Below, piece by piece: positions 1 through 8,563 of a DNA stretch of 64,000 bases (the stretch's first letter is position 1; every line of letters starts with the position of its first letter). The notes under the pieces were generated by a model, which saw only the letters and a program-made list of their open reading frames with translations, ran no database searches and was not told where the DNA came from. Source of the stretch: Undibacterium sp. (GTDB lineage Bacteria; Pseudomonadota; Gammaproteobacteria; Burkholderiales; Burkholderiaceae_D). The DNA is taken from the NCBI RefSeq assembly GCF_030651495.1, contig NZ_JAUSFI010000101.1, forward strand, positions 1-64,000. Direction: 5' to 3'. The position numbers and the translations under genes are program-made.

Positions 1-280
1 CCTGCGCCGCCGCACTCTTGCTGACAAAAGGCGTTTGCGAGTCCGGCACCGCCAATCCGAGATCATCCAATACTTCGCCGATGGACTTGTGGCGATACAG
101 CGCCAACGCCACCATCAGCCAAACTACTTGTTCGGCGGGCAGCCGCCGATGGCGGATGCTGGTTGCATCGGTACGCTGCACGGCCTGTTCGATCCACTCG
201 ATAGGCAAATGCTCTCCGAGTCGCCGCCAGTCGGGTGACTCAAGGTGGTTTGCCAGGAAATGAAGAGTATCGTCGAACAT
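1..280 (-). CDS. IS4-family transposase, N-terminal fragment (cut by window edge)
   Basis: The minus strand reads an open frame from an ATG at 280 to the left edge without a stop, about 93 residues. It contains the stretch LPIEWIEQAVQRT, then RRRLPAEQVVWLMVALALYR, which I recognise as the N-terminal domain of IS4-type transposases (Nterm_IS4). The DDE catalytic domain would lie beyond the window, so I cannot tell whether the element is intact. The gene starts about 50 bp from the sucD terminator, so the element's end should lie around 281-320, but I found no convincing terminal inverted repeat there. Confidence 0.75.
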   Translation of the reverse strand, partial: MFDDTLHFLANHLESPDWRRLGEHLPIEWIEQAVQRTDATSIRHRRLPAEQVVWLMVALALYRHKSIGEVLDDLGLAVPDSQTPFVSKSAAAQ

Positions 281-320
281 TGCGACGAAGGTTAACAGCA
301 CTCAGGAACGTTTACAAGCA

Positions 321-358
321 CTAAATAAAAATGCCGTTCAGGCTTAACTGAACGGCAT
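321..358 (-). terminator. Intrinsic terminator of sucCD
   Basis: An 11-bp perfect inverted repeat (331-341 with 348-358, arm ATGCCGTTCAG, 6-nt loop) lies about 45 bp past the sucD stop. In minus-strand orientation the stem is followed by TTTTATTTAG. This is a standard Rho-independent terminator for the sucC-sucD transcript. Confidence 0.85.
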
Positions 359-402
359 TAGAGCCAAGCTCCCTATTTTTTGTGCAACTTATCTTGAACA
401 GA

Positions 403-1284
403 TTACAGCATTGCTTTGAGCAAGCGTGCCATTTCTGATGGATTTTTTGTCGCTTTAATGCCGCATTCTTCCATGATGTCGAGCTTGGCTTGTGCAGTAT
501 CTGCACCTCCAGAGATCAAAGCACCAGCATGCCCCATACGCTTTCCTGCAGGCGCGGTCACACCAGCGATGAAACCAACTACAGGTTTCTTCATGTTGTC
601 GCGTATCCAGTAAGATGCATTGGCTTCATCTGGGCCACCGATTTCGCCAATCATGATAACCGCATCGGTATCAGGATCATCATTGAACATCTGCATGATA
701 TCAATGTGTTTCAGACCATTGATAGGATCACCACCAATGCCGACGGCGGAAGATTGACCCAGACCCAATGCGGTCAATTGACCAACCGCTTCGTAAGTGA
801 GGGTGCCAGAACGAGAAACCACGCCAATACGACCGGCTTTGTGGATATGACCTGGCATAATGCCGATCTTAATTTCATCTGGCGTGATCAAGCCTGGGCA
901 GTTAGGTCCTAACAGCTTAGTCTTGCTACCTGCTTTGGCCATGCGATCTTTCAACATCATCATGTCACGCACAGGGATGCCTTCGGTAATACAGATCACC
1001 AAATCAAGGTCTGCTTCGACAGCTTCCCAGATCGCAGCGGCAGCGCCAGCTGGTGGAACATAAATAACGGAAACAGTTGCGCCAGTTGCTGCTTTAGCTT
1101 CTGTGACGTTAGCGAAAATAGGAATACCCTCGAAATCTTCACCGGCTTTTTTCGGATTAACACCAGCAACAAAGCAATTTTTGCCGTTAGCGTAATCGCG
1201 ACACATGCGCGTATGAAATTGGCCGGTCTTACCGGTGATACCTTGGGTGATAACTTTTGTATCTTTATTGATCAGGATCGACAT
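403..1284 (-). CDS. sucD: Succinate-CoA ligase (ADP-forming), alpha subunit
   Basis: SucD pairs with SucC to convert succinyl-CoA, ADP/GDP and phosphate to succinate, CoA and ATP/GTP in the TCA cycle in the cytoplasm. The 293-residue length is normal for the family. The CoA-binding Rossmann domain starts at the N-terminus (QGITGKTGQFHT near residues 14-25), and the phosphorylated active-site histidine sits in GHAGALISGG (His252). The gene follows sucC after 14 bp in the same operon and ends before a strong terminator. No anomalies seen. Confidence 0.97.
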   Translation of the reverse strand: MSILINKDTKVITQGITGKTGQFHTRMCRDYANGKNCFVAGVNPKKAGEDFEGIPIFANVTEAKAATGATVSVIYVPPAGAAAAIWEAVEADLDLVICITEGIPVRDMMMLKDRMAKAGSKTKLLGPNCPGLITPDEIKIGIMPGHIHKAGRIGVVSRSGTLTYEAVGQLTALGLGQSSAVGIGGDPINGLKHIDIMQMFNDDPDTDAVIMIGEIGGPDEANASYWIRDNMKKPVVGFIAGVTAPAGKRMGHAGALISGGADTAQAKLDIMEECGIKATKNPSEMARLLKAML

Positions 1285-1298
1285 TTTGTTCCTTGCGA

Positions 1299-2465
1299 TT
1301 ATTTAGCTTGGGCAGCAGCGACAACTTTCTGCGCTGCTTCTTCCATTGTGTCTGCGGCAATGATAGGCAGGCCGGAGTCAGCCAGCATTTTCTTGCCGAT
1401 ATCTTCGTTGGTACCCTTCATGCGTACCACTAGAGGCACTTGCAGGGAAACTGCCTTAGAAGCAGTAATCACGCCTTCAGCGATCACGTCGCAACGCATG
1501 ATGCCACCGAAAATATTCACCAAAATAGCTTTCAAACCTGGATTTTTCAGCATGATCTTGAAGGCTTCAGTCACCTTCTCAGCAGTTGCACCACCGCCTA
1601 CATCCAAGAAGTTAGCTGGTTCGCCGCCGAATAATTTAATCGTATCCATGGTCGCCATCGCCAAGCCGGCGCCATTGACCAAACAGCCAATATTGCCGTC
1701 AAGCGAGATATAAGCAAGATCAAATTTAGAGGCTTCAACTTCAGCTGGATCTTCTTCATCCAAATCGCGGTAAGCGACGATTTCTGGCTGGCGGAACAAG
1801 GCATTGGCATCAAAGTTGAATTTAGCATCCAAAGCGATCACTTTGCCGGAACCGGTCAGAATCAAAGGATTGATTTCAGCTAAAGAACAATCCGTTGCCA
1901 TGAAGGCAGCGTATAAACCTTTTAACTGGTTACGTGCATCGACTACGGATCCTTCTGGCACACCAATTTTGCGTGCGATGTCGTCAGCTTCAGCATCTTG
2001 CAGGCCTGCTGTAGGATCAATTGCGATCGAATGCAGCAACTCAGGATGGCTTTCTGCCACTTCTTCGATATCCATGCCGCCTTCAGAAGACGCCATTAAC
2101 ACAACACGCTGACTAACGCGATCGGTCACCATACTGACGTACAGTTCTTTTTGAATATCAGCGCCTTCTTCTATTAACAAGCGGCGTACTTTCTGACCTT
2201 CAGGACCAGTCTGATGTGTCACCAGTTGCATGCCCAAAATTGCCTCTGCGTATTCACGCACTTGCTCCAGGGATTTCGCAACCTTAACGCCACCACCTTT
2301 GCCGCGGCCACCAGCATGAATTTGCGCCTTGACAACCCAGACTGGGCCGCCCAATGTTTCAGCCGCTTTGACTGCTTCATCAACGGACAAACACGGAATA
2401 CCGCGTGGCACTGTCACTCCAAATTTGCGGAGGATTTCTTTACCCTGATACTCATGAATTTTCAT
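1299..2465 (-). CDS. sucC: Succinate-CoA ligase (ADP-forming), beta subunit
   Basis: SucC carries the nucleotide-binding ATP-grasp domain and the succinate site of succinyl-CoA synthetase. At 388 residues it matches the family length. The start [17 protein letters not shown] is the highly conserved N-terminus; the glycine-rich motif [17 protein letters not shown] (about 45-61) and the C-terminal ligase motif [10 protein letters not shown] are present. It is first of the sucC-sucD pair; a plausible Shine-Dalgarno (GGAAG) lies just upstream of 2465. The DUF2889 gene lies 92 bp upstream on the same strand. Confidence 0.97.
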   Translation of the reverse strand: MKIHEYQGKEILRKFGVTVPRGIPCLSVDEAVKAAETLGGPVWVVKAQIHAGGRGKGGGVKVAKSLEQVREYAEAILGMQLVTHQTGPEGQKVRRLLIEEGADIQKELYVSMVTDRVSQRVVLMASSEGGMDIEEVAESHPELLHSIAIDPTAGLQDAEADDIARKIGVPEGSVVDARNQLKGLYAAFMATDCSLAEINPLILTGSGKVIALDAKFNFDANALFRQPEIVAYRDLDEEDPAEVEASKFDLAYISLDGNIGCLVNGAGLAMATMDTIKLFGGEPANFLDVGGGATAEKVTEAFKIMLKNPGLKAILVNIFGGIMRCDVIAEGVITASKAVSLQVPLVVRMKGTNEDIGKKMLADSGLPIIAADTMEEAAQKVVAAAQAK

Positions 2466-2557
2466 ACGACTTCCCTTCGGACACTGAGGTATTGGTTAAA
2501 TTAGTAAAACAAGCTACAACATGTAAAACAAAAGCTGGGCAACTGTGCAGCAGACGA

Positions 2558-3112
2558 TCAAATCGCCCAACGCGGGTAATATTGCACAACGGCCGGCCCA
2601 TCTAGACGTAGCGCATGACAACGATTAAGTTGAAACGGTTGCTGAGAGTGTTCTGAGTTGCTCGCTCCATCACGGGTATCAATAACGTCACCAGCAAAAG
2701 CTTGCACCGCAGCAGTCGGTAGAATTTGCGCCAACTCCGTAATATGAGTACAACCATTGATGCCCGACAGCCTGGTCTTCACGCCTTGACGAAACTGTTG
2801 CATTAAATTGAGGCCGATCAGTTTCTTGTAATCTGGACCTATCGTGTTGCAAAAACCAGGATAAGGCACAGCATCAGAAACAGCTTCTGCATCGACGATG
2901 GTGAAGTTGGTATCAATAGTAATACGCAAGCTAAGATCATGTAATGCCGAACCAATCGGACGTATGCCGGAAGCGAGCGTGATATCACGGGTTTTGGTGT
3001 CGGTAATTTGGGCGTCAAGATCCCACAAGCCATCGTCGCGTGCAAACGCTTGGATGTTAATTGTGCGGGTATGCTTCAACGCACGTCGGGTAGTGGACGG
3101 AGATAAGGGCAT
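2558..3112 (-). CDS. DUF2889 domain protein
   Basis: This 184-residue protein shows the hallmarks of DUF2889: an N-terminal RRALKHTRTINIQAFARDDG segment followed by GLWDLDAQITDTKT, and a central region with the motif TIGPDYKKLIGLNL. Function is unknown. In betaproteobacteria such genes are frequently found just upstream of sucC, as here (92 bp gap, same strand), so co-transcription with sucCD is plausible. No signal peptide or membrane segment is evident. The start at 3112 is the first ATG of the conserved N-terminus. Confidence 0.8.
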   Translation of the reverse strand: MPLSPSTTRRALKHTRTINIQAFARDDGLWDLDAQITDTKTRDITLASGIRPIGSALHDLSLRITIDTNFTIVDAEAVSDAVPYPGFCNTIGPDYKKLIGLNLMQQFRQGVKTRLSGINGCTHITELAQILPTAAVQAFAGDVIDTRDGASNSEHSQQPFQLNRCHALRLDGPAVVQYYPRWAI

Positions 3113-3352
3113 AAATGCCTGCTGGCGGCTAATTCAGTAAAAAAAAAAGCCACAATTGCGTGTCGTTATCGCAGTTTCTACGATAACAGCCGCTCTTGCG
3201 GCACTGCAAAAAACCTGAAGAGTGTAGCACAGCTCGCTGACTAATTCCATTTTCATCGATTGCCTCGCTCTACCGGTCGAGCAAACATGAACCTAGTGAA
3301 AATATACAAATAACACAAAGAGCGCGCACATCAGTGATTGTGCGTTAGTTTA

Positions 3353-3862
3353 TCAGCCACGTCTTGAGCTATTCACGTCAACAATTTCGCCATCACCATC
3401 CTCATCCGCTTCGCGCGATGCGCGCATAGCAGCTTGAATCGATTTACTGGAAAATCCACGCTGTTGCAAAAAGTGCATTTGTTTGGCGCGTTCCACATGC
3501 GCCTCTGGAGCAAGCGGGTATTTCCTATGCAAAACCTCGACTGCTCTGCCCACTTCTGATTCAATCAGAGCTGATTTAACTTTATCGATTTCTACCTTAT
3601 CCAGACCATGGCTCTGTAACTCGGCAAAAATACGTTGATTTCCAAACCGTGCCTGCCGTCTGTGTATCAAAGATTCAGAAAACCTCTCTGCTGAAAGAAA
3701 TTTCGCAGCTTCCAATACATTAAGCAAGGCTGTTACATCGTCCGACTCTTCAGCATAACGTGACAGTTTACGTGCTAATTCAGCGCGACTGTGCTCCCGC
3801 ATCGAAAGATAACGTAAGGCTCTACCCTTGAGGCTGATTTTTGGCTTGAACATGTTCAACAT
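3353..3862 (-). CDS. recX: RecX, regulator of RecA
   Basis: RecX binds RecA filaments and limits recombinase activity. The 169-residue protein begins [20 protein letters not shown], typical of the three-helix repeats of the RecX family, and contains [20 protein letters not shown]. It lies directly downstream of recA on the same strand. The first ATG (3862) abuts the T-tract of the recA terminator; a second ATG at 3853 is an alternative start with the same context. Expression should depend on readthrough of that terminator. Confidence 0.9.
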   Translation of the reverse strand: MLNMFKPKISLKGRALRYLSMREHSRAELARKLSRYAEESDDVTALLNVLEAAKFLSAERFSESLIHRRQARFGNQRIFAELQSHGLDKVEIDKVKSALIESEVGRAVEVLHRKYPLAPEAHVERAKQMHFLQQRGFSSKSIQAAMRASREADEDGDGEIVDVNSSRRG

Positions 3863-3904
3863 TCATAAAAAAACCGACTTCCCTGAAAACATCAGAAAAG
3901 TCGG
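3863..3904 (-). terminator. Terminator/attenuator between recA and recX
   Basis: In the minus-strand RNA, 3904-3892 pairs with 3886-3874 as a 13-bp stem that includes two G-U wobbles, with a short loop, followed by seven U residues. It ends exactly at the recX start codon. A terminator with partial readthrough between recA and recX is known from E. coli and keeps RecX below RecA; the same role is inferred here. Confidence 0.8.
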
Positions 3905-3924
3905 CATTTTTGAGCAGCGCACTA

Positions 3925-4962
3925 TTATTCAGTCGCTAACGGCGGCAGCAAGGGCACGCCGAGCTGCACCCTCACCTTGTTCTCAATTTCATGCGCTAAG
4001 GCAGGCCGCTCCACCAGATAATTTCGTGCATTATCTTTACCCTGACCAATACGTTCACCGTTATAGCTATACCAGGAACCGGCTTTCTCAATAATTTTTG
4101 CATCTGCACCAAGATCAAGAATTTCACCTTCACGCGAAGTACCAGCCCCGTAAAGAATGTCAAAATGCGCTTCTTTGAAAGGTGGCGCCACCTTATTCTT
4201 AACAACCTTGACCTTGGTTTCGTTACCAATGACTTCATCACCCGACTTAATCGAACCAGTACGACGAATATCCAATCGTACAGACGCATAAAATTTCAAT
4301 GCGTTACCACCAGTAGTTGTTTCAGGGCTACCAAACATCACGCCAATTTTCATGCGAATTTGATTAATAAAAATAACTAGGGTATTGGTACGGTTAATAC
4401 TACCGGTTAATTTACGCAGTGCCTGCGACATTAAACGCGCTTGTAAACCAGGTAGAGAATCTCCCATGTCGCCTTCAATTTCTGCACGCGGAGTCAGTGC
4501 AGCAACGGAGTCAATCACAATCAGATCAACGCTACCGGAGCGCACCAGAGCATCGGTAATTTCCAATGCTTGTTCACCAGTATCCGGCTGAGAAATCAAT
4601 AAATCGGAAAGATTAACGCCCAACTTTTTTGCATACCCAACGTCCAGTGCATGTTCTGCATCAATAAACGCACAAGTCCCGCCTAATTTTTGCATCTCGG
4701 CAATCACTTGCAGAGTTAAAGTGGTTTTACCAGAGGACTCAGGACCGTAAATCTCAACGACCCGGCCACGTGGCAAACCGCCTACACCCAAAGCGATATC
4801 CAAGCCCAACGACCCAGTAGAAACCACCTGTATTTCTTCGATAACAGCACCGTCCGCCAGGCGCATGACTGAGCCTTTACCAAATTGTTTTTCAATTTGT
4901 GCCAGAGCAGCAGCCAATGCCTTGCTCTTTTCGGAGTTGTTATCAGATTTTTTATCGTCCAT
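3925..4962 (-). CDS. recA: RecA recombinase
   Basis: RecA is the DNA strand-exchange protein and SOS co-protease. The 345-residue sequence has Walker [10 protein letters not shown] (73-81), the Walker B region [20 protein letters not shown], the L2 loop preceded by [19 protein letters not shown], and the standard N-terminal [20 protein letters not shown]. The start at 4962 is the usual one. A LexA-type operator sits about 63 bp upstream, and a terminator separates the gene from recX. Confidence 0.99.
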   Translation of the reverse strand: MDDKKSDNNSEKSKALAAALAQIEKQFGKGSVMRLADGAVIEEIQVVSTGSLGLDIALGVGGLPRGRVVEIYGPESSGKTTLTLQVIAEMQKLGGTCAFIDAEHALDVGYAKKLGVNLSDLLISQPDTGEQALEITDALVRSGSVDLIVIDSVAALTPRAEIEGDMGDSLPGLQARLMSQALRKLTGSINRTNTLVIFINQIRMKIGVMFGSPETTTGGNALKFYASVRLDIRRTGSIKSGDEVIGNETKVKVVKNKVAPPFKEAHFDILYGAGTSREGEILDLGADAKIIEKAGSWYSYNGERIGQGKDNARNYLVERPALAHEIENKVRVQLGVPLLPPLATE

Positions 4963-5024
4963 AAATTCTTTCAGTTAAGAGCAAGCAACAAGGGTTCTAG
5001 TCAAAAATTTGATTCACCGCGACA

Positions 5025-5040
5025 CTGTATAAAAAATCAG
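5025..5040. promoter_or_regulatory. Candidate LexA (SOS) box upstream of recA
   Basis: The 16-mer CTGTATAAAAAATCAG fits the proteobacterial LexA frame CTG-N10-CAG with an AT-rich centre, flanked by A and T to extend the symmetry. It deviates from CTGT-N8-ACAG at one position on the right half. Its place about 63 bp before the recA start is where an SOS operator is expected. Confidence 0.7.
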
Positions 5041-5172
5041 TACTTTATGCAAGCATCATTTTGAAAAATGACCAATAATTTATACTTGAAAAAACTAGAA
5101 CAGCAATACGCAAAAAAAAGAGTCGCGACTGCACCCTTTTTTATAAAAGTACACGTGGAACATTTTATTTAC

Positions 5173-6108
5173 TTAACGCATTGCCGCAATCATCTGTTCG
5201 AGTTTGACGGTATCTGCGCAAAATAAACGTATGCCTTCCGATAGTTTTTCGGTTGCCATCGGATCTTCATTCAATTGAAAGCGGAAGGCTTTTTCATCCA
5301 AGGTCACTTTTTGCAGATCGGATGCCATTGCCGCTTCTTTACTTAGTTTTTGCGTGATACCCGTGTTGGAATCACTTAGCTTTTGCAACAGATCAGGGCT
5401 AATGGTGAGCAGGTCACAGCCAGCCAGCTCCAGAATTTGTGATGTGTTTCGGAAGCTTGCCCCCATGATTTCGGTAGCGTAGTCAAACTTGCGGTAATAA
5501 GTGTAAATTTTTTTGACTGACAAGACACCAGGATCATCCGCACCGTAAATTTCTTGCCCGGTCTGTTTTTTATACCAGTCGTAAATACGACCAACGAAGG
5601 GCGAGATAAGTTGCGCTCCAGCTTCGGCACAGGCTATCGCTTGCGGCAAACAAAAAAGTAAGGTCATATTGCAATGAATACCTTCTTTTTCTAATATTTC
5701 AGCGGCACGTATGCCTTCCCAAGTCGAGGCGATCTTGATTAGCACGCGTTCTTTTGAAATACCTGCTGCCTCGTACAACCCAATCAGGTGACGACCTTTG
5801 GCAATGGTTGCCTCGGTATCAAAAGACAGGCGTGCATCGGTTTCTGTTGATACGCGACCAGGCACAATGTTCAAAATTTTCAAACCAAAAGTAATGAGCA
5901 GATGATCAATCATCTCACTGGTGGATTGACCTGCATGTTGCTGCATTACTTGCTCAAGAAGTGGCAGATATTCTGCTTTTTGTACGGCTTTAAGGATCAG
6001 CGAAGGATTGGTTGTGGCATCACGTGGTGTGTATGCCTGCATCGTCTGGAAATCGCCGGTATCGGCAACGACTGTGGTGTATTGTTTAAGTTGTTCTAGT
6101 TGATTCAT
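5173..6108 (-). CDS. tal: Transaldolase (TalB type)
   Basis: Transaldolase moves a dihydroxyacetone unit between sugar phosphates in the non-oxidative pentose phosphate pathway. The 311-residue protein (start chosen at [11 protein letters not shown]; an upstream in-frame ATG at 6123 would add five residues) contains the Schiff-base lysine in [11 protein letters not shown] and the signature [12 protein letters not shown]. Full length for the classical E. coli-like class. It follows selD by about 21 bp on the same strand, so the two may be co-transcribed, although an eight-T run lies in the gap and no clear Shine-Dalgarno is visible. Confidence 0.95.
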   Translation of the reverse strand: MNQLEQLKQYTTVVADTGDFQTMQAYTPRDATTNPSLILKAVQKAEYLPLLEQVMQQHAGQSTSEMIDHLLITFGLKILNIVPGRVSTETDARLSFDTEATIAKGRHLIGLYEAAGISKERVLIKIASTWEGIRAAEILEKEGIHCNMTLLFCLPQAIACAEAGAQLISPFVGRIYDWYKKQTGQEIYGADDPGVLSVKKIYTYYRKFDYATEIMGASFRNTSQILELAGCDLLTISPDLLQKLSDSNTGITQKLSKEAAMASDLQKVTLDEKAFRFQLNEDPMATEKLSEGIRLFCADTVKLEQMIAAMR

Positions 6109-6129
6109 CATAAATTTTCGCAAAAAAAA

Positions 6130-7182
6130 TCAAGAGCCTACTTTAATTGTACTTGTTCCGGTAACAATATCACCAATTACTGCAGCGTCCAAAAAATCTC
6201 CATTGCGAAATAACGCCAATACATCGGGCACAACTGCAGGATCACAGGATACGAGTAAGCCGCCTGAGGTTTGCGGGTCGCTCAGCAATGCTTGCTGCAC
6301 GGGGGTGATGCCATCTAACTGGATATCATGGCCGTAGGCCGACCAGTTACGGGCAGAAGCACCGGTAATGCATCCCGCTTCGGCCAATAACTGCACCTGA
6401 GGCAACAAAGGAATCTGCGACATAGCGAGTTGTGCACCGACACCCGCACCACGGCAAATTTCTAACAAGTGCCCTAGCAAGCCAAAACCCGTGACATCCG
6501 TCATGGCATTAACACCGGACATATTTGACAATGCCATACCTGGCTTATTCAGCTTGGTCGTATTGAGGATCATGCTGGCATAACCGGCTTCATCCAAAAC
6601 CTGTTTTTTAAGTGCTGCCGACAAAATGCCGACACCTAGGGGTTTCCCAAGAATTAACTTGTCGCCCACTTTGGCACCTGAATTTCGTTTAACCTTAGAT
6701 GGATGGATCAAACCCAATACCACCAAACCATAAATTGGCTCTACTGAATCTATCGTATGACCGCCAGCAATCGGGATACCCGCTTCGGCACAGATGCTCT
6801 CGCCGCCCTGAATTATTTTGCCAATCACATCTAACGGCAATTGATTAATTGGCATCCCCACCAGCGCCAGCGCCATGATGGGCGTACCACCCATGGCATA
6901 CACGTCAGAGATTGCATTGGTCGCGGCGATACGCCCAAAATCAAAAGGATCATCGACGATAGGCATGAAAAAATCAGTAGTAGCAATCAGGGCTTGCTCA
7001 TCATTGAGCTTATAGACAGCAGCATCATCGGCCGTTTCTATACCTACCATAAGGGCAGACGGTACCGGAAACCCTGTTGATTTCTTTAAAATTTCGGCCA
7101 GCACACCGGGAGCGATCTTACAGCCGCAGCCGCCGCCATGCGAAAAAGAGGTCAGTCGGATAGGTGTTGTGCTTGTATTCAT
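6130..7182 (-). CDS. selD: Selenide, water dikinase (SelD/SenC)
   Basis: SelD makes selenophosphate from selenide and ATP. The 350-residue protein has the N-terminal catalytic motif HGGGCGCKI, with Cys19 at the Cys/Sec position and Lys22, followed by ATP-binding segments such as TTDFFMPIVDDPFDFGRIAA and GGHTIDS. It is a normal cysteine-type enzyme. It lies divergent from a SenA-like gene with a 107-bp shared intergenic region; in sen loci the selD homologue (SenC) supplies selenophosphate for selenoneine. No selA, selB or selenouridine synthase gene is in the window, so its use for tRNA or Sec cannot be judged here. Confidence 0.95.
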   Translation of the reverse strand: MNTSTTPIRLTSFSHGGGCGCKIAPGVLAEILKKSTGFPVPSALMVGIETADDAAVYKLNDEQALIATTDFFMPIVDDPFDFGRIAATNAISDVYAMGGTPIMALALVGMPINQLPLDVIGKIIQGGESICAEAGIPIAGGHTIDSVEPIYGLVVLGLIHPSKVKRNSGAKVGDKLILGKPLGVGILSAALKKQVLDEAGYASMILNTTKLNKPGMALSNMSGVNAMTDVTGFGLLGHLLEICRGAGVGAQLAMSQIPLLPQVQLLAEAGCITGASARNWSAYGHDIQLDGITPVQQALLSDPQTSGGLLVSCDPAVVPDVLALFRNGDFLDAAVIGDIVTGTSTIKVGS

Positions 7183-7289
7183 CTTGGCCTAGTTTTATTT
7201 TGCGTTTATATTGCACTCGCACGGTTCGTGCTAAGGTATTCTTTTGCCGGTTGACAATCAAGGCAATCAGAACAATTAGGTAGCACTCT

Positions 7290-8492
7290 ATGACTTTGAC
7301 TAAAAAATCATTTCGACATGCCGCAGCGCACGAATTAGCATCGATGCTGAGTGAGGCTCATGATTATACGCTGAGCCTGTTTGAATGCTTAGCCACTGTC
7401 CAATCGGAGCGTCCCAATCACTTAGCTGATGCGATAGATTTTAACCCGCCATTATGGGATCTGGGGCATCTGGCCTGGTTTACAGAATGGGTAATATTGC
7501 GTGATGCGCAACAAAAAACGTCCCTCCATGGCTTGCGTTCTTCCATGCTGAGCAAAGGCGATGATTGGTTCGCATCACATAGACTGAGTCGGGATAGCGA
7601 TCCGATTCAGCATTTACCGAAGGCGGGGCAACTTATCACCTATAAGAATGAAGTCCTCGATAGAGTGTTAGATAAACTTAGTCGTACCGCCAATACTGAC
7701 GACAGTCTATATCCTTTCCGCATGGCACTGGCCCATGAAGATGGCTATGCTGAATATTGGACCACTTTGCTGCAAACCCTAGGGCTGCGAGCACCTTTGG
7801 CGATGGAGCGACATGTCACGCCACCTTGGGCGCAAAGTGAAATTCGTTTTCCCGGCGGAAGTTTATTGATGGGTAGTGCACCCGGAGATGGTTTTGTCTT
7901 TGATACCGAAAAATCGGCACATATTGTGTATGTGCCTGGGTTTTGCATGGATACCAATCTGATCAGCAACGCTCAATTTGCTGAATTTGTTGAAGATAAT
8001 GGCTATCAACGACCACAATACTGGTCGGTTTCAGGTAAACAATGGCTGATGCAGCAAGAACGTTCTGCACCATTGCACTGGTCAAGAGATGGTAATTGGT
8101 GGCGGTGCGCGCGCTTTGGACGCGCAGTGTCTCTGGCGGCCAGTGAACCGGTACGTCATCTCAGTCTGTATGAAGCGCAGGCTTATTGCATATGGGCTGA
8201 GCGGCGCTTGCCTACTGAGGCGGAATGGGAATATGGCGCAGCATCTGGCCATGCGGCATTTCGCTGGGGGGATTTATGGGAGTGGACTTGTTCACCATTC
8301 GAACCCTATCCAGGATTTATTGCCGATCCTATTACAGTTAATCGAGATCCCGAGCCAGCGTTTGTCAGCCATCAAAGCGTACGCGGTGCGTCGTTTGCCA
8401 CTCCGATGCGAATGCGTTCTGTGCGCTATAGAAATTTTCTGTTGCCGGAACATTGCAATAACTTTGTAGGGTTCAGAACCTGTCGTCTGTAA
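7290..8492 (+). CDS. senA: SenA-like selenoneine synthase / EgtB-type sulfoxide synthase homologue
   Basis: This 400-residue protein has an N-terminal DinB-like four-helix domain (about 15-170) and a C-terminal formylglycine-generating-enzyme-like fold (about 180-400) with SLYEAQAYCIWAERRLPTEA, WEYGAASGHAAFRWGDLWEW and the terminal GFRTCRL. This is the EgtB architecture, and divergence from selD points to the SenA branch, which joins a selenosugar to hercynine. The iron-ligand set expected is His60 (DLGH) plus H-x3-H-x-E; here the second motif reads HEDGYAE (149-155), so one ligand position is Tyr153. The segment after YPGF (341-) also looks diverged. No senB gene is adjacent. The name is by homology and context; activity is uncertain. 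Confidence 0.72.
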   Translation: MTLTKKSFRHAAAHELASMLSEAHDYTLSLFECLATVQSERPNHLADAIDFNPPLWDLGHLAWFTEWVILRDAQQKTSLHGLRSSMLSKGDDWFASHRLSRDSDPIQHLPKAGQLITYKNEVLDRVLDKLSRTANTDDSLYPFRMALAHEDGYAEYWTTLLQTLGLRAPLAMERHVTPPWAQSEIRFPGGSLLMGSAPGDGFVFDTEKSAHIVYVPGFCMDTNLISNAQFAEFVEDNGYQRPQYWSVSGKQWLMQQERSAPLHWSRDGNWWRCARFGRAVSLAASEPVRHLSLYEAQAYCIWAERRLPTEAEWEYGAASGHAAFRWGDLWEWTCSPFEPYPGFIADPITVNRDPEPAFVSHQSVRGASFATPMRMRSVRYRNFLLPEHCNNFVGFRTCRL

Positions 8493-8504
8493 AAAAATAG
8501 ACAT

Positions 8505-8536
8505 AAAAAAACGACCACGGAAGTGGTCGTTTTTAC
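8505..8536. terminator. Bidirectional terminator between senA-like gene and rhlE
   Basis: A perfect 8-bp stem ACGACCAC / GTGGTCGT (8511-8518 with 8523-8530, GGAA loop) is flanked by A6 on the left and T5 on the right, so it can terminate both convergent transcripts. Confidence 0.88.
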
Positions 8537-8563
8537 TAAAACTTATTTCACTAACATCAGTGA

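Noticed and set aside
3164-3202. Two small hairpins upstream of the DUF2889 gene
   Set aside because: No U-tract on either strand and no known RNA motif; short stems of this size occur by chance.
5110-5146. Possible terminator of tal (AGTCGCGACT between A-rich and T-rich runs)
   Set aside because: The palindrome closes too tightly for a good hairpin and the flanking stem is weak; not called.
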